Below, in pieces: positions 8,931 to 17,055 of a stretch of 64,000 nucleotides of DNA. Each line of letters opens with the position of its first letter. Within the stretch, counting starts at the first letter, position 1. The notes below the pieces were generated by a model that saw only the letters and a list, made by a program, of their open reading frames with translations, searched no databases and had not been told where the DNA came from. Both the position numbers and the translations under genes were made by a program. The stretch is from Streptomyces sp. BK208 (GTDB lineage Bacteria; Actinomycetota; Actinomycetes; Streptomycetales; Streptomycetaceae), in the NCBI RefSeq assembly GCF_004364245.1, contig NZ_SOAV01000013.1:1-64000 (forward strand), read 5' to 3'.

Positions 8931-9503
8931 TCAGGACGTGGTCGGCCAGGTCCGGAGCAGCACGTCCAGCGCGTCGAGGATCTCCGTCCAGCTCTCCTGG
9001 GAATCGGGGGCGCTGTGGCTGAACCCCCCGGCGGCCTCCAGATTGACGTAACCGCTGAAGACACTGCCCAGCAGCCGTACCGCATGGGTCTGGTGCGGTT
9101 CCGCCAGGTGGTACCCGCGCAGGATGGCCCGCGACATCCGGGCGTGCCGGACTCCGGCGCTGGAGGCGGCCGCCTGGGGATCCAGGGGGAACTGGGTGGC
9201 GGCGAAGCGGCCGGGGTGTTCGCGCGCGTAGTCGCGGTAGACGTTCGCGAACGCGGTCAGCGCGTCCTTGCCGGCCCGGCCGGCCACCGCCTCGGACGCC
9301 CGGTCGGCCAGCTCCTCCAGGGCGAGCAGCGCGATCCCGGTCTTGAGGTCGTGGGCGTTCCTGACGTGCGAGTAGAGGCTCGCCGTCCTGACGCCGAAGC
9401 GCCGGGCCAGCTCCGTCGGAGTGGTGCGCTCGAAACCGATCTCGTCGGCCGTCTCGGCCCCGGCCCTGATCAGGCCCTCGGTCGTCAGCCCTACCCGAGC
9501 CAC
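8931..9503 (-). CDS. TetR family regulator
   Basis: 190 aa: N-terminal helix-turn-helix (about 10-55, TTPTELARRFGVRTASLYSHVRNAHDL) and a TetR ligand-binding domain with the GYVNLEAAGGF stretch of the WHG subfamily. GTG 9503 is preferred because GGAGG lies 5 nt upstream; the frame continues to 9515. A perfect 19-bp inverted repeat stands just upstream at 9552-9570, consistent with autoregulation. The divergent neighbour is the PAP2 protein at 9645, the likely target. Convergent with GH9. Confidence 0.9.
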   Translation of the reverse strand: MARVGLTTEGLIRAGAETADEIGFERTTPTELARRFGVRTASLYSHVRNAHDLKTGIALLALEELADRASEAVAGRAGKDALTAFANVYRDYAREHPGRFAATQFPLDPQAAASSAGVRHARMSRAILRGYHLAEPHQTHAVRLLGSVFSGYVNLEAAGGFSHSAPDSQESWTEILDALDVLLRTWPTTS

Positions 9504-9551
9504 ACCGTCCTCCACATCCGCTCACCTGGCAGCCGTGGAAGATTATGAGCG

Positions 9552-9570
9552 TGCCTAACCCCCTTAGGCA
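9552..9570. promoter_or_regulatory. TetR operator, perfect inverted repeat
   Basis: TGCCTAA, CCCCC, TTAGGCA: 7-bp perfect arms around 5 bp in the TetR/PAP2 intergenic region, about 50 bp upstream of the TetR start. Size and position fit a TetR dimer site. Confidence 0.6.
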
Positions 9571-9644
9571 AGCCGTGGAGGAGCCGGACCGGTGACGGCC
9601 GGCCCGCATCGCTCCCGGCGGGGCGGCGCAGCGCTGCCGTTAGC

Positions 9645-11081
9645 ATGTTCGAACTCGCGACGAACCGTACGAGCACCCTTGTACGTCCGACCCCTAGCAA
9701 ACGGGCCAAACAGTTGAAGACCCTCCCCGCACGAATACCCCCGGGCAGAGACCGCGGCCCCCTGCTCGCCGCCCGGCCTCGGCCACGGACCCTGCTGTGG
9801 ACCGCGGCCGGTGTGGTGACCGCCGGTTTCCTCGTCGCGTTGGAATACGCCGCACGTCACTACGGCGTACGGGGCCCGATCACCGAGCAGGCGCGGGAAG
9901 TGGTCTTCTCACCCCGCTCGGGACCGCTGCTGTACGCCGGTCTCGCCCTGACGATGGTGGTGCTGACCTGGCGGCAGCGCCTGATCGCGGCCGGTGCCGC
10001 GATCGGCATCGACGTCGTCTTCCTGCTGGTGCGCTGGGCGGTCGGCGCCGAGCTGAACTTCGGCAACGGCGCGCTGTGGGTGGTCCTGGGCTGTGCGGTG
10101 GTCGCCGTGACCCGCCGCAGAGGCGGCGAGCGCACCCTGCTGCTGAAGGGTGTCGGACTGGGGCTGCTGCTGGTGGCCGGCCACAAGACCGGCGACACCT
10201 GGCTGCTGATCACCTCGGAGACCCGCAAGACGGTGCTCGACCCGTACGTGGCCACCGCCGACCAGGCCCTGGGCAACCCCTCGTGGCTGGCCGGCCGGTT
10301 CGTCGAGGCCACCGCACCGGTCGGCGGTCACGTGCTCCATCTCGTCTACGGCCAGCTGCCCTTGGCGGCCGCCCTCGTCGGGCTGTACCAGCTGCGTCAC
10401 GTGGCCGTCGAGCGCCGCTTCCCGAGCCACCACCTCGTGCGCACCTTCCTCGTCATCGGCCTGCTCGGGCCGGCCGTCTACATGATCTTCCCGGTGGTCG
10501 GACCGGTCTTCGCCTACGGCGCCGAAGGCGGCCAGTGGGCGGTGGCCAACCTGTGGCCGGGCACACCACCACCGGTGGGCGCACCGCACGCCGTCCCCTT
10601 CGACGACATCACGCCGCGCAACTGCATGCCCAGCCTGCACACGGCATGGGCGACGACGCTGTTCGTCCACTCCCGCAGGGGATCGCGGGCCGTGCGGGTC
10701 GCGGGCGCGTTCTGGCTGGTCGCCACCCTCACCGCGACACTCGGCTTCGGCTACCACTACGGCGCCGACCTCGTCGCCGGAGTCGTCTTCGCGCTCACCG
10801 TGGAGGCCGCGATGCGCGCGTTCGCGCGGGGCTGGGACCGCGCGGCCGTCCGGCTGGTCGCCCACGGCACGGCGGTCTTCGCCGCGCTGCTGGTGGCCTA
10901 CCGGTACCTGCCGGCCGAGATGGCCGGGCACCGATGGGCCGCCGGACCGCTGCTCGTCCTGGCGATGGCCTCCGTGATCGCCGCCTACCTGCGGACCACG
11001 CGGCGGTGGGAGCCGAAGACCGTGCCGGTGCGGCAGCCGGAACCGCCGCGCCCCGCGGAGCCGCAGCCCGAGCTGGTCTGA
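9645..11081 (+). CDS. PAP2-superfamily integral membrane protein
   Basis: 478 aa with at least ten hydrophobic segments. The C-terminal half carries PAP2-type phosphatase/transferase motifs: NCMPSLHTAW (about residue 325) and GFGYHYGADLVAG, the histidine pair that takes and releases phosphate. Architecture resembles the AUR1/inositol-phosphoceramide synthase-like branch, so the substrate is probably a lipid phosphate or lipid-linked headgroup (inference). The basic, soluble N-terminus of about 45 residues makes the start uncertain; ATG 9645 has no clear ribosome site. Divergent from a TetR gene. Confidence 0.82.
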   Translation: MFELATNRTSTLVRPTPSKRAKQLKTLPARIPPGRDRGPLLAARPRPRTLLWTAAGVVTAGFLVALEYAARHYGVRGPITEQAREVVFSPRSGPLLYAGLALTMVVLTWRQRLIAAGAAIGIDVVFLLVRWAVGAELNFGNGALWVVLGCAVVAVTRRRGGERTLLLKGVGLGLLLVAGHKTGDTWLLITSETRKTVLDPYVATADQALGNPSWLAGRFVEATAPVGGHVLHLVYGQLPLAAALVGLYQLRHVAVERRFPSHHLVRTFLVIGLLGPAVYMIFPVVGPVFAYGAEGGQWAVANLWPGTPPPVGAPHAVPFDDITPRNCMPSLHTAWATTLFVHSRRGSRAVRVAGAFWLVATLTATLGFGYHYGADLVAGVVFALTVEAAMRAFARGWDRAAVRLVAHGTAVFAALLVAYRYLPAEMAGHRWAAGPLLVLAMASVIAAYLRTTRRWEPKTVPVRQPEPPRPAEPQPELV

Positions 11082-11082
11082 C

Positions 11083-11119
11083 GCCCGGGCCGGGGCCCCG
11101 CTGCGAGGCCGGCCCCGGG
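11083..11119. terminator. GC-rich imperfect hairpin between convergent genes
   Basis: CCCGGGCCGGGGCC pairs with GGCCGGCCCCGGG across about 10 nt, with bulges. It fills the 38-bp gap between PAP2 and the SDR; probable bidirectional terminator. Confidence 0.45.
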
Positions 11120-12040
11120 CTACTTGAAGTAGTGGCCCTGCTCCAGGTCCTCGACGAGCCCCGGCTGGACGGGCTCCCACGCCAGCAGCTCGCGGGTCAG
11201 GACGCTGGACGCCGCACGGTTGGCCGCGAAGGGGCCTGCCATCCAGCCGAAGTGGGCGTCCGCCTCCGAGACCGGGACCGACACCGCCGGCAGGCCGAGC
11301 TGCCGGCCGATCACCTCGGCGAGGTCCCGCGCGGGCAGCCCCTCCTCCGCGACGGCGTGCAGTGTCGAGCCCGCGGGGGCCTCTTCCAGCGCCAGTCGGA
11401 ACAGGCGGGCGGAGTCCAGCCGGTGCGCGGCCGACCAGCGGTTGACGCCGTCCCCGAGGTAACCGGACACGCCCTTCTCGCGGGCGATGGCGATGAGCGC
11501 CGGGACGAACCCGTTGTCCCCCTCGCCGTGATTGGTCGGGGCCAGCCGGACCACCGAGGACCGGACACCGCGGGACGCGAGGGCCAGGGTGAGTTCGGCG
11601 GTCACGGCCCGCACGTGCTGGGCGTCGCCCCGGGCGGCCGCTGCCGGGTCCGGGTCGTGGCCGTCACGTTCGGTCGCCACCCGGCCGGCGATGGCAGGGG
11701 TCCCGGACGCGATCGTCAGGGGCCGTCCGGACCCCACGAGCGCCTCGCCCATCACCTCGACGGCCCGCCGGTCGGCCTCCCCGGCACCCTTGAAGTCCCC
11801 CGAGAACGCGATGTCGTGCTTGAAGGCCAGGTGTACGACTCCGTCCGCGTCCGCGGCGGCGCTCCGCAGCACGTCGAGGTCGTCCAGGGTGCCCCGGACC
11901 ACGTCGGCCCCCGCCGCGGTGAGCGCCGCGGCCGAGGTGTCCGAACGGGCGAGGCCGACGACCTGATGACCCGCGCCGATCAGCTCGGGAACGACGGCCG
12001 AGCCGATCCAGCCTGAGGCGCCGGTGACGAAGACACGCAT
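11120..12040 (-). CDS. NAD-dependent epimerase/dehydratase-like SDR protein
   Basis: 306 aa with the extended-SDR Rossmann start MRVFVTGASGWIGSAVV (GxxGxxG). The usual YxxxK is not evident, so this is an atypical SDR like many bacterial 'SDR/NAD(P)-dependent oxidoreductase' proteins of about 300 aa. Substrate unknown. ATG 12040 with GGAGGG six nt upstream. Two copies of a 17-bp inverted repeat lie 91-139 bp upstream (12131-12179), suggesting repression by a TetR-type protein; no tetR gene adjoins. Confidence 0.85.
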   Translation of the reverse strand: MRVFVTGASGWIGSAVVPELIGAGHQVVGLARSDTSAAALTAAGADVVRGTLDDLDVLRSAAADADGVVHLAFKHDIAFSGDFKGAGEADRRAVEVMGEALVGSGRPLTIASGTPAIAGRVATERDGHDPDPAAAARGDAQHVRAVTAELTLALASRGVRSSVVRLAPTNHGEGDNGFVPALIAIAREKGVSGYLGDGVNRWSAAHRLDSARLFRLALEEAPAGSTLHAVAEEGLPARDLAEVIGRQLGLPAVSVPVSEADAHFGWMAGPFAANRAASSVLTRELLAWEPVQPGLVEDLEQGHYFK

Positions 12041-12130
12041 GAGATTCCCTCCAGATGTGCCCGTACGGGGCGACCGCCGACGACGCCGGCGGGGGCCACG
12101 AGCGGCGAGCGCAGGACCCCGCGAGCCCCG

Positions 12131-12179
12131 ATGACAGCCGCTGTCATCGAAGGTAACACGCTATGTCAGTCACTGTCAT
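12131..12179 (-). promoter_or_regulatory. Two-copy operator upstream of the SDR gene
   Basis: Site 1 (12131-12147) is ATGACAG-CCG-CTGTCAT, a perfect repeat. Site 2 (12163-12179), ATGTCAG-TCA-CTGTCAT, agrees at 14 of 17 positions. Starts are 32 bp apart, three helical turns, so two dimers could bind the same DNA face. Confidence 0.6.
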
Positions 12180-12312
12180 CGCGAGAGGTCTGCGGGCGGG
12201 CGGGAGGGAAGGCCGCCCGGGGAAGGCGCGGAGGCGTCCGTTCACCGTCGACTGCGGCCGCGTCCCTCCCGGTGGGTTCCGCGCCGGGAGGGGGCGGTGG
12301 CGGTGGCGCGGG

Positions 12313-13053
12313 TCAGGACGCCACGAAGCGGGCGATCTGCCCCAGGACCACGGTGTCCGCCAGGTAGCCGATGTGGGTCTGGCAGAGCACGTTGTTGTTG
12401 GTCGCCCCGCTCAGCCGGGTGCTGGTGTAGGGGAGGATGATGCCGTCGCACGCCGAGTACCAGGTGGCGTACTCGGTGCTCCCCGGCGTCTCGTCGCCCG
12501 AGGTGATCTGGGCGATGAACGACGAGCCCGGATACATCTGCCGGCAGGTCGTGTAGATCAGGCACGCGCCGGCGTACGTCGTCCCGTGGTTCGCTCCGGC
12601 TATCGACGCGAGGTGGCTGACACTGGAGTTCCCGCCCAGCACCTTCAGGTAGTACTGGCTGACGAGACCGCCCATCGAGTGGTTGACGATCGCCACCTTG
12701 CTCGCGCCGGTCCGCGCCTTGACGTTGTCGACGAACGTGGCGAGGCCGCGGGCGTTGGTGACGTTGTCGCCGTAGGAGTCGTACTCGTAGGCGAAGAGGT
12801 CGGAGCTCGACCAGCCGTTGAGCCGGAAGACGCTCATGGCGGTGACCCAGTTGGCCGCGCTGCCGGTGTAGCCGTGGACGAAGACCACCGGCGTGCTGGT
12901 GGACAGGGGCTGGGCCGCGGTGCCGGCCGAGGAGGCCGCCGCGGTGCCCGTGGGGGTGAGCGCACCGGCCGCCGGTGCGGAGGAGAAGAGGCCGAACACG
13001 ACCGCGGCGGCCGCGAGCACGCCGAGAAGCCGGCGCGGGGAACGACGACGCAT
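12313..13053 (-). CDS. Secreted lipase/esterase (alpha/beta hydrolase)
   Basis: 246 aa with a signal peptide (about 1-32). Oxyanion-loop motif VVFVHGYTGSAANW (about 55-68), nucleophile elbow NHSMGG (about 120; AHSMG-type as in small Bacillus lipases), probable Asp near SACDGIILP and His in CQTHIGYL. Two Cys pairs (ACLIYTTC, SACD...LCQ) may form disulfides. Comparable in size to small secreted lipases that hydrolyse triacylglycerols or esters. ATG 13053 preceded by GGAGGG. Single gene, upstream of the SDR promoter region. Confidence 0.88.
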   Translation of the reverse strand: MRRRSPRRLLGVLAAAAVVFGLFSSAPAAGALTPTGTAAASSAGTAAQPLSTSTPVVFVHGYTGSAANWVTAMSVFRLNGWSSSDLFAYEYDSYGDNVTNARGLATFVDNVKARTGASKVAIVNHSMGGLVSQYYLKVLGGNSSVSHLASIAGANHGTTYAGACLIYTTCRQMYPGSSFIAQITSGDETPGSTEYATWYSACDGIILPYTSTRLSGATNNNVLCQTHIGYLADTVVLGQIARFVAS

Positions 13054-13211
13054 GGAGCCCTCCAGGAGGGAATCGGGTAGCTGACCCGATCAGAGTCCTG
13101 GGGCGGGGCTCCGGAGCCATCGGCAGAATCACCAGCGCCGAAGAAGTGACGGAGAACGGGGCGTGCGCCGACCGGTGCACGCCCCGCGGGAGCACAGCAT
13201 CACGGCAGGCG

Positions 13212-14732
13212 TCAGGCCTTGTCCTGCATCGACTGCCGGGCCGGGTTGCGCTGCTCGGCGGCCTTGAAGTCCTTTTCGCCCGCCTTGGCCCGCACCCCCT
13301 TGGCGATGCGCTCACCGATGGTCCTGTCGATGTTCGACCAGTACTCGAAGGCCCGCTGGAGCACGGGTTCGGTCACCCCGTTGAGGAGGTGGTCCACCAC
13401 GTTGTCGACCAGCCGGTCCCGGGCGGCGTCGTCCAGCACCTCGCGCACCAGGGTGCCAGGCTGACCCCAGTCGTCGTCCTCGGCGTGGCTGACATAGGCG
13501 GTGCGGGTGATGGCCCCGTCCGTCTCCCAGCTGGGCGGGGTGCCGAAGCGCTCGGTGTCGGCGGCCGGCCCGCCCTTTGAGTTCGGCGCGTAGACCGGGT
13601 CGGTCGTCTTCCGGTAGGCCATCGCACCGTCCTTGGAGTAGGTGCGGACGTCGACGACCGGGGCGTTCACCGGGAGTTGCTGGTAGTTCGCGCCGATCCG
13701 GTAGCGGTGTGCGTCGGCGTAGGAGAAGAGCCGGGCCAGCAGCATGCGATCCGGGCTCGGACCGATTCCGGGGACCAGGTTGTTGGGCTGGAAGGCCACC
13801 TGCTCGATCTCCGCGTGGTTGTCCGTCGGGTTCCGGTCCAGCGTCATGCGGCCGACCGGGATGAGGGGGTAGTCGCCGTGCGGCCACACCTTCGTCAGGT
13901 CGAACGGGTTGAACCGGTAGCCCGCGGCTTCCTCGTACGGCATGACCTGCACGTGCAGGGTCCAGCTCGGGAAGTCGCCGTCGCGGATGTGCTCGAAGAG
14001 GTCCCGCATGTGGTAGTCGGTGTCGGCCGCCGCCATCTGGTCGGCCTCGTGCTGGGTGAAGCACTCGATGCCCTGGTCCGTCTTGAAGTGGTACTTCACC
14101 CAGAAGCGTTCGCCGGAGGCGTTGATCCACATGTAGGTGTGCGAGGTGTAGCCGTTCATGTGGCGCCAGGTGCGCGGGATGCCGCGGTCCCCCATGAGCC
14201 AGGTCACCTGGTGCGCGGACTCCGGCGAGAGGGTCCAGAAGTCCCACTGCATGTCGTGGTCGCGCAGGTTGCTGTCCGCCCGCCGCTTCTGCGACCGGAT
14301 GAAGTGCTGGAATTTCATCGGGTCCTTGACGAAGAACACCGGCGTGTTGTTGCCGACCATGTCGTAGTTGCCCTGGCTGGTGTAGAACTTCACCGCGAAG
14401 CCGCGCGGGTCGCGCCAGGTGTCGGGGCTGCCGCGCTCGCCCGCGACCGTCGAGAAACGGGTGACCAGATCGGTGCGGGTGCCCGGCTGGAAGACCGCCG
14501 CCTTGGTGTAGGCGCTCACGTCGTGGGTCACTTCGAAGTGGCCGAAGGCACCGCTGCCCTTGGCGTGCGGCTGGCGCTCGGGAATGCGCTCCCGGTTGAA
14601 CTGCGCCATCTGTTCGATGAGGTAGGCGTCCTGGAGGAGGACCGGACCCGCGGGGCCCGCGGTGAGCGAGTGTTCGTCGCTCTCCGCCGGTGCGCCGGAG
14701 TCCATGGTGGTGGCAGGCGGGGTGTCCGTCAT
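13212..14732 (-). CDS. Monofunctional haem catalase
   Basis: 506 aa, the small-subunit (clade 3-like) length. Catalytic His in HAKGSGAFGHFEVT (about residue 55), Asn in NNTPVFFVKDP (about 128) and the haem-ligand Tyr in RLFSYADAHRYR (about 340) are all present, along with RDPRGFAVKFYTSQGNYD. It dismutates hydrogen peroxide in the cytoplasm. ATG 14732 follows AAAGGC. No Fur-type catR gene lies beside it, unlike the classical Streptomyces catA arrangement. Upstream is a long gene-free region with repeats. Confidence 0.95.
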   Translation of the reverse strand: MTDTPPATTMDSGAPAESDEHSLTAGPAGPVLLQDAYLIEQMAQFNRERIPERQPHAKGSGAFGHFEVTHDVSAYTKAAVFQPGTRTDLVTRFSTVAGERGSPDTWRDPRGFAVKFYTSQGNYDMVGNNTPVFFVKDPMKFQHFIRSQKRRADSNLRDHDMQWDFWTLSPESAHQVTWLMGDRGIPRTWRHMNGYTSHTYMWINASGERFWVKYHFKTDQGIECFTQHEADQMAAADTDYHMRDLFEHIRDGDFPSWTLHVQVMPYEEAAGYRFNPFDLTKVWPHGDYPLIPVGRMTLDRNPTDNHAEIEQVAFQPNNLVPGIGPSPDRMLLARLFSYADAHRYRIGANYQQLPVNAPVVDVRTYSKDGAMAYRKTTDPVYAPNSKGGPAADTERFGTPPSWETDGAITRTAYVSHAEDDDWGQPGTLVREVLDDAARDRLVDNVVDHLLNGVTEPVLQRAFEYWSNIDRTIGERIAKGVRAKAGEKDFKAAEQRNPARQSMQDKA

Positions 14733-15463
14733 GAGGCTGCCTTTCGTCGGGGAGTGGCTGACGCCGAGGGGCCGCGCGACACGCACTCGGGGCATCGGCC
14801 CCGCCCCGCCCGGTCCGGCACGGCGGTCCTGCCGGCGCCCGGGCCGTGCGCCGTCCTCCGGCCTCCGCGGTCCCCGGAGCGCGCGTGCCCCGCCGCGGCC
14901 GTGCCGGCCCGGAGCGGGTGCGGGAGCGGGTGCGGATGCAGGAGCGGGTGCGGATGCGGGCCGGGCCGGACGAAGCCGGGCCTCGGTCCATCGGCCCGCA
15001 GGCCGTGCCGCGTCCCGGCGCCGGGACGCACATCGTGCTCGCCCATCCGTCCAGGCCTCCGGAGTGCCGTCGTCCGTATCAGTCTCCGCCGCCGTCCGGT
15101 CCTCGCAAGCGGAGACGGCGCCGGAGGTGACGCGAACCGGCACCCCGGACGCCGCGGTGCCCTCACCGTCGTACCGCTGACGTACCGCCGACCCGCAGAC
15201 GCGGCCGCCCCGTTCGCACACGGGCGGACGGCCGGGCACGCGGGGCGCGGTGGAACCGCGGCCGCGCTGCCAGTGATGTGTTCCGTCGGTGGTGCGCCGG
15301 ACCATGCGGGTGGCCACGGGCGCAGCGGGAGGCCGGGGAGGTGCGGCCCGAGGGCCGGCGCTCCTCGGCACGCTTCCACGACACGGGTCTCCGCCGTCCG
15401 CGTCACCGGCGTCCGGGCAAACGAAAAGGCAGGGGGAACACTCTCCTCCTGCCACTATCAACC
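14733..15463. other. Gene-free stretch between catalase and rox
   Basis: About 730 bp in which open frames on both strands are Arg/Pro/Gly-rich without recognisable domains. It should hold the divergent catalase and rox promoters and contains the short tandem repeat at 14911-14958. No gene could be supported. Confidence 0.5.
14911..14958. repeat. 12-bp tandem repeat
   Basis: GGAGCGGGTGCG occurs at 14911, 14923 and 14941, the last two copies each followed by GATGC(A/G). It lies about 180 bp upstream of the catalase start. Confidence 0.65.
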
Positions 15464-15498
15464 TATAGCGCATGGGGGGCCTTGCGGCAAGGCCCCCC
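15464..15498 (+). promoter_or_regulatory. Rifamycin-associated element (RAE) with -10-like hexamer, upstream of rox
   Basis: GGGGGGCCTTGC (15474-15485) and GCAAGGCCCCCC (15487-15498) form a perfect inverted repeat around one G. The core CTTGCGGCAAG flanked by G/C runs is, as I recall it, the hallmark of the element found ahead of rifamycin-inactivating genes (rox, rph, arr, helR). TATAGC at 15464-15469 is a possible -10 just upstream. The stem could also fold in RNA, but it precedes the gene rather than following one. Confidence 0.75.
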
Positions 15499-15581
15499 AC
15501 CTGGCGCAGAATCGTCGCTCTCGACCGCCGCTCGCGCACAGCGGGCGGCCTCACCCGACGTTTTCGCTCCATGGGGGACTC

Positions 15582-17006
15582 ATGATCGACGTACTCGTCG
15601 TCGGCGGCGGACCGACCGGCCTGATGCTCGCCGCCGAACTGCGCCTGCACGGCGTACAGGTACGGGTGCTGGACAAGGAGACCGCGCCGACCCAGGTGGT
15701 CCGCTCACTGGGCCTGCACGTGCGCTCCATCGAGGTGATGGACCAGCGCGGTCTGCTGGGGCGCTTCCTCGAACACGGCAAGCGGTATCCGGTCGGCGGC
15801 TTCTTCGCCGCCATCGACAAGCCCGCGCCGACACTGGACACCGCACACGCCTACACCCTCGGCATCCCGCAGCCCGTCACCGACCGCCTGCTCGCCGAGC
15901 GCGCCACGGAACTCGGCGCCGAGATCGCCCGCGGGTGCGAACTGGTCGGCCTCAGCCAGGACGACCAGGCGGTCACCGCCGAACTCGCCGACGGCACGCG
16001 ACTGCGCTCCCGCTACCTCGTGGGCTGCGACGGCGGCCGCAGCACCGTGCGCACACTGCTCGGCGTCGGCTTCCCCGGCGAGCCCTCCCGCACCGAGACG
16101 CTGATCGGCGAGATGCGCACGACCGCGGACCCGGAGACGGTCGCCGCCCGCGTGAGCGAGGTCCGCCGGACCCAGAAACGGTTCGGCCTCGGGCCCGTCG
16201 GGGACGGGATGTACCGCGTCGTCGTCCCCGCCGCCGGGCTCGCCGAGGACCGGTCGGTCGCACCGGCCCTGGAGGAGTTCAGGCAGGCGCTGCGGGAGTG
16301 CGCGGGCACCGACTTCGGTGTGCACTCACCGCGCTGGCTGTCCCGTTTCGGCGACGGCACGCGCCTGGCCGAGCGCTACCGTACGGGCCGGGTGCTGCTG
16401 GCCGGCGACGCGGCGCACATCCACCCGCCGGTCGGCGGACAGGGCCTCAACCTCGGCGTACAGGACGCCTTCAACCTCGGCTGGAAGCTGGCCGCCGAGG
16501 TGAACGGCTGGGCACCCGCCGGGCTGCTGGACAGCTACCACACGGAACGGCACCCGGTGGCCGCGGCCGTGCTGGACAACACCCGCGCCCAGATGGAACT
16601 GCTGTCCACCGAGCCCGGGCCCCTCGCGGTGCGCCGGCTCCTGACCGAACTGATGTGCTTCGAGGACGTCAGCCGCCACCTGACCGAGAAGGTCACCGCG
16701 CTCGACGTCCGCTACGACTTCGGACCGGGCCACGCACTGCTGGGCAGCAGGATGCGGGACGTCGAACTGGAAGGGGGACGTCTGTACGACCGGATGCACT
16801 CCGGTCGCGGGCTGCTCCTGGACCGGACCGACGCACTGTCGGTGAAGGGCTGGTCGGACCGGGTGGACCACGTCGTCGACGACGGTGCGAAACTGGCGGT
16901 GCCCGCGATGCTGCTGCGGCCGGACGGTCACGTGGCATGGGTCGGTGACGACCAGCAGGACCTGTACGACCGGCTGCCCCGGTGGTTCGGCGCCGCCACC
17001 GGCTGA
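15582..17006 (+). CDS. rox: Rifampicin monooxygenase (Rox-type flavoprotein)
   Basis: 474 aa class A flavin monooxygenase. FAD-binding VVGGGPTGLMLAAELRLHG (5-23), DG motif GCDGGRSTVR (about 147), GD motif RVLLAGDAAHIHPPVGGQG (about 267) and a thioredoxin-like C-terminal domain are all present. The sequence closely follows Streptomyces Rox, which oxidises the naphthoquinone of rifampicin. The RAE ends 84 nt upstream, which strongly supports the assignment. ATG 15582 follows GGGGGA. An aldo/keto reductase gene starts 49 bp downstream and is probably cotranscribed. A second Rox-like protein lies at 40204-41682. Confidence 0.9.
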   Translation: MIDVLVVGGGPTGLMLAAELRLHGVQVRVLDKETAPTQVVRSLGLHVRSIEVMDQRGLLGRFLEHGKRYPVGGFFAAIDKPAPTLDTAHAYTLGIPQPVTDRLLAERATELGAEIARGCELVGLSQDDQAVTAELADGTRLRSRYLVGCDGGRSTVRTLLGVGFPGEPSRTETLIGEMRTTADPETVAARVSEVRRTQKRFGLGPVGDGMYRVVVPAAGLAEDRSVAPALEEFRQALRECAGTDFGVHSPRWLSRFGDGTRLAERYRTGRVLLAGDAAHIHPPVGGQGLNLGVQDAFNLGWKLAAEVNGWAPAGLLDSYHTERHPVAAAVLDNTRAQMELLSTEPGPLAVRRLLTELMCFEDVSRHLTEKVTALDVRYDFGPGHALLGSRMRDVELEGGRLYDRMHSGRGLLLDRTDALSVKGWSDRVDHVVDDGAKLAVPAMLLRPDGHVAWVGDDQQDLYDRLPRWFGAATG

Positions 17007-17055
17007 CCTCCCCGTCACGGGCCCTGCCCGACCCCGCTTCCCCACGGAGAACCCC

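Noticed and set aside
14662..15406. Open frames of about 170-225 codons in the catalase-rox gap
   Set aside because: Pro/Arg-rich, overlapping on both strands, no ribosome site or recognisable domain.
15474..15498. Reading the perfect G/C hairpin as a transcription terminator
   Set aside because: It precedes rather than follows a gene, lies right after a -10-like hexamer and carries the CTTGCGGCAAG core of the rifamycin-associated element.
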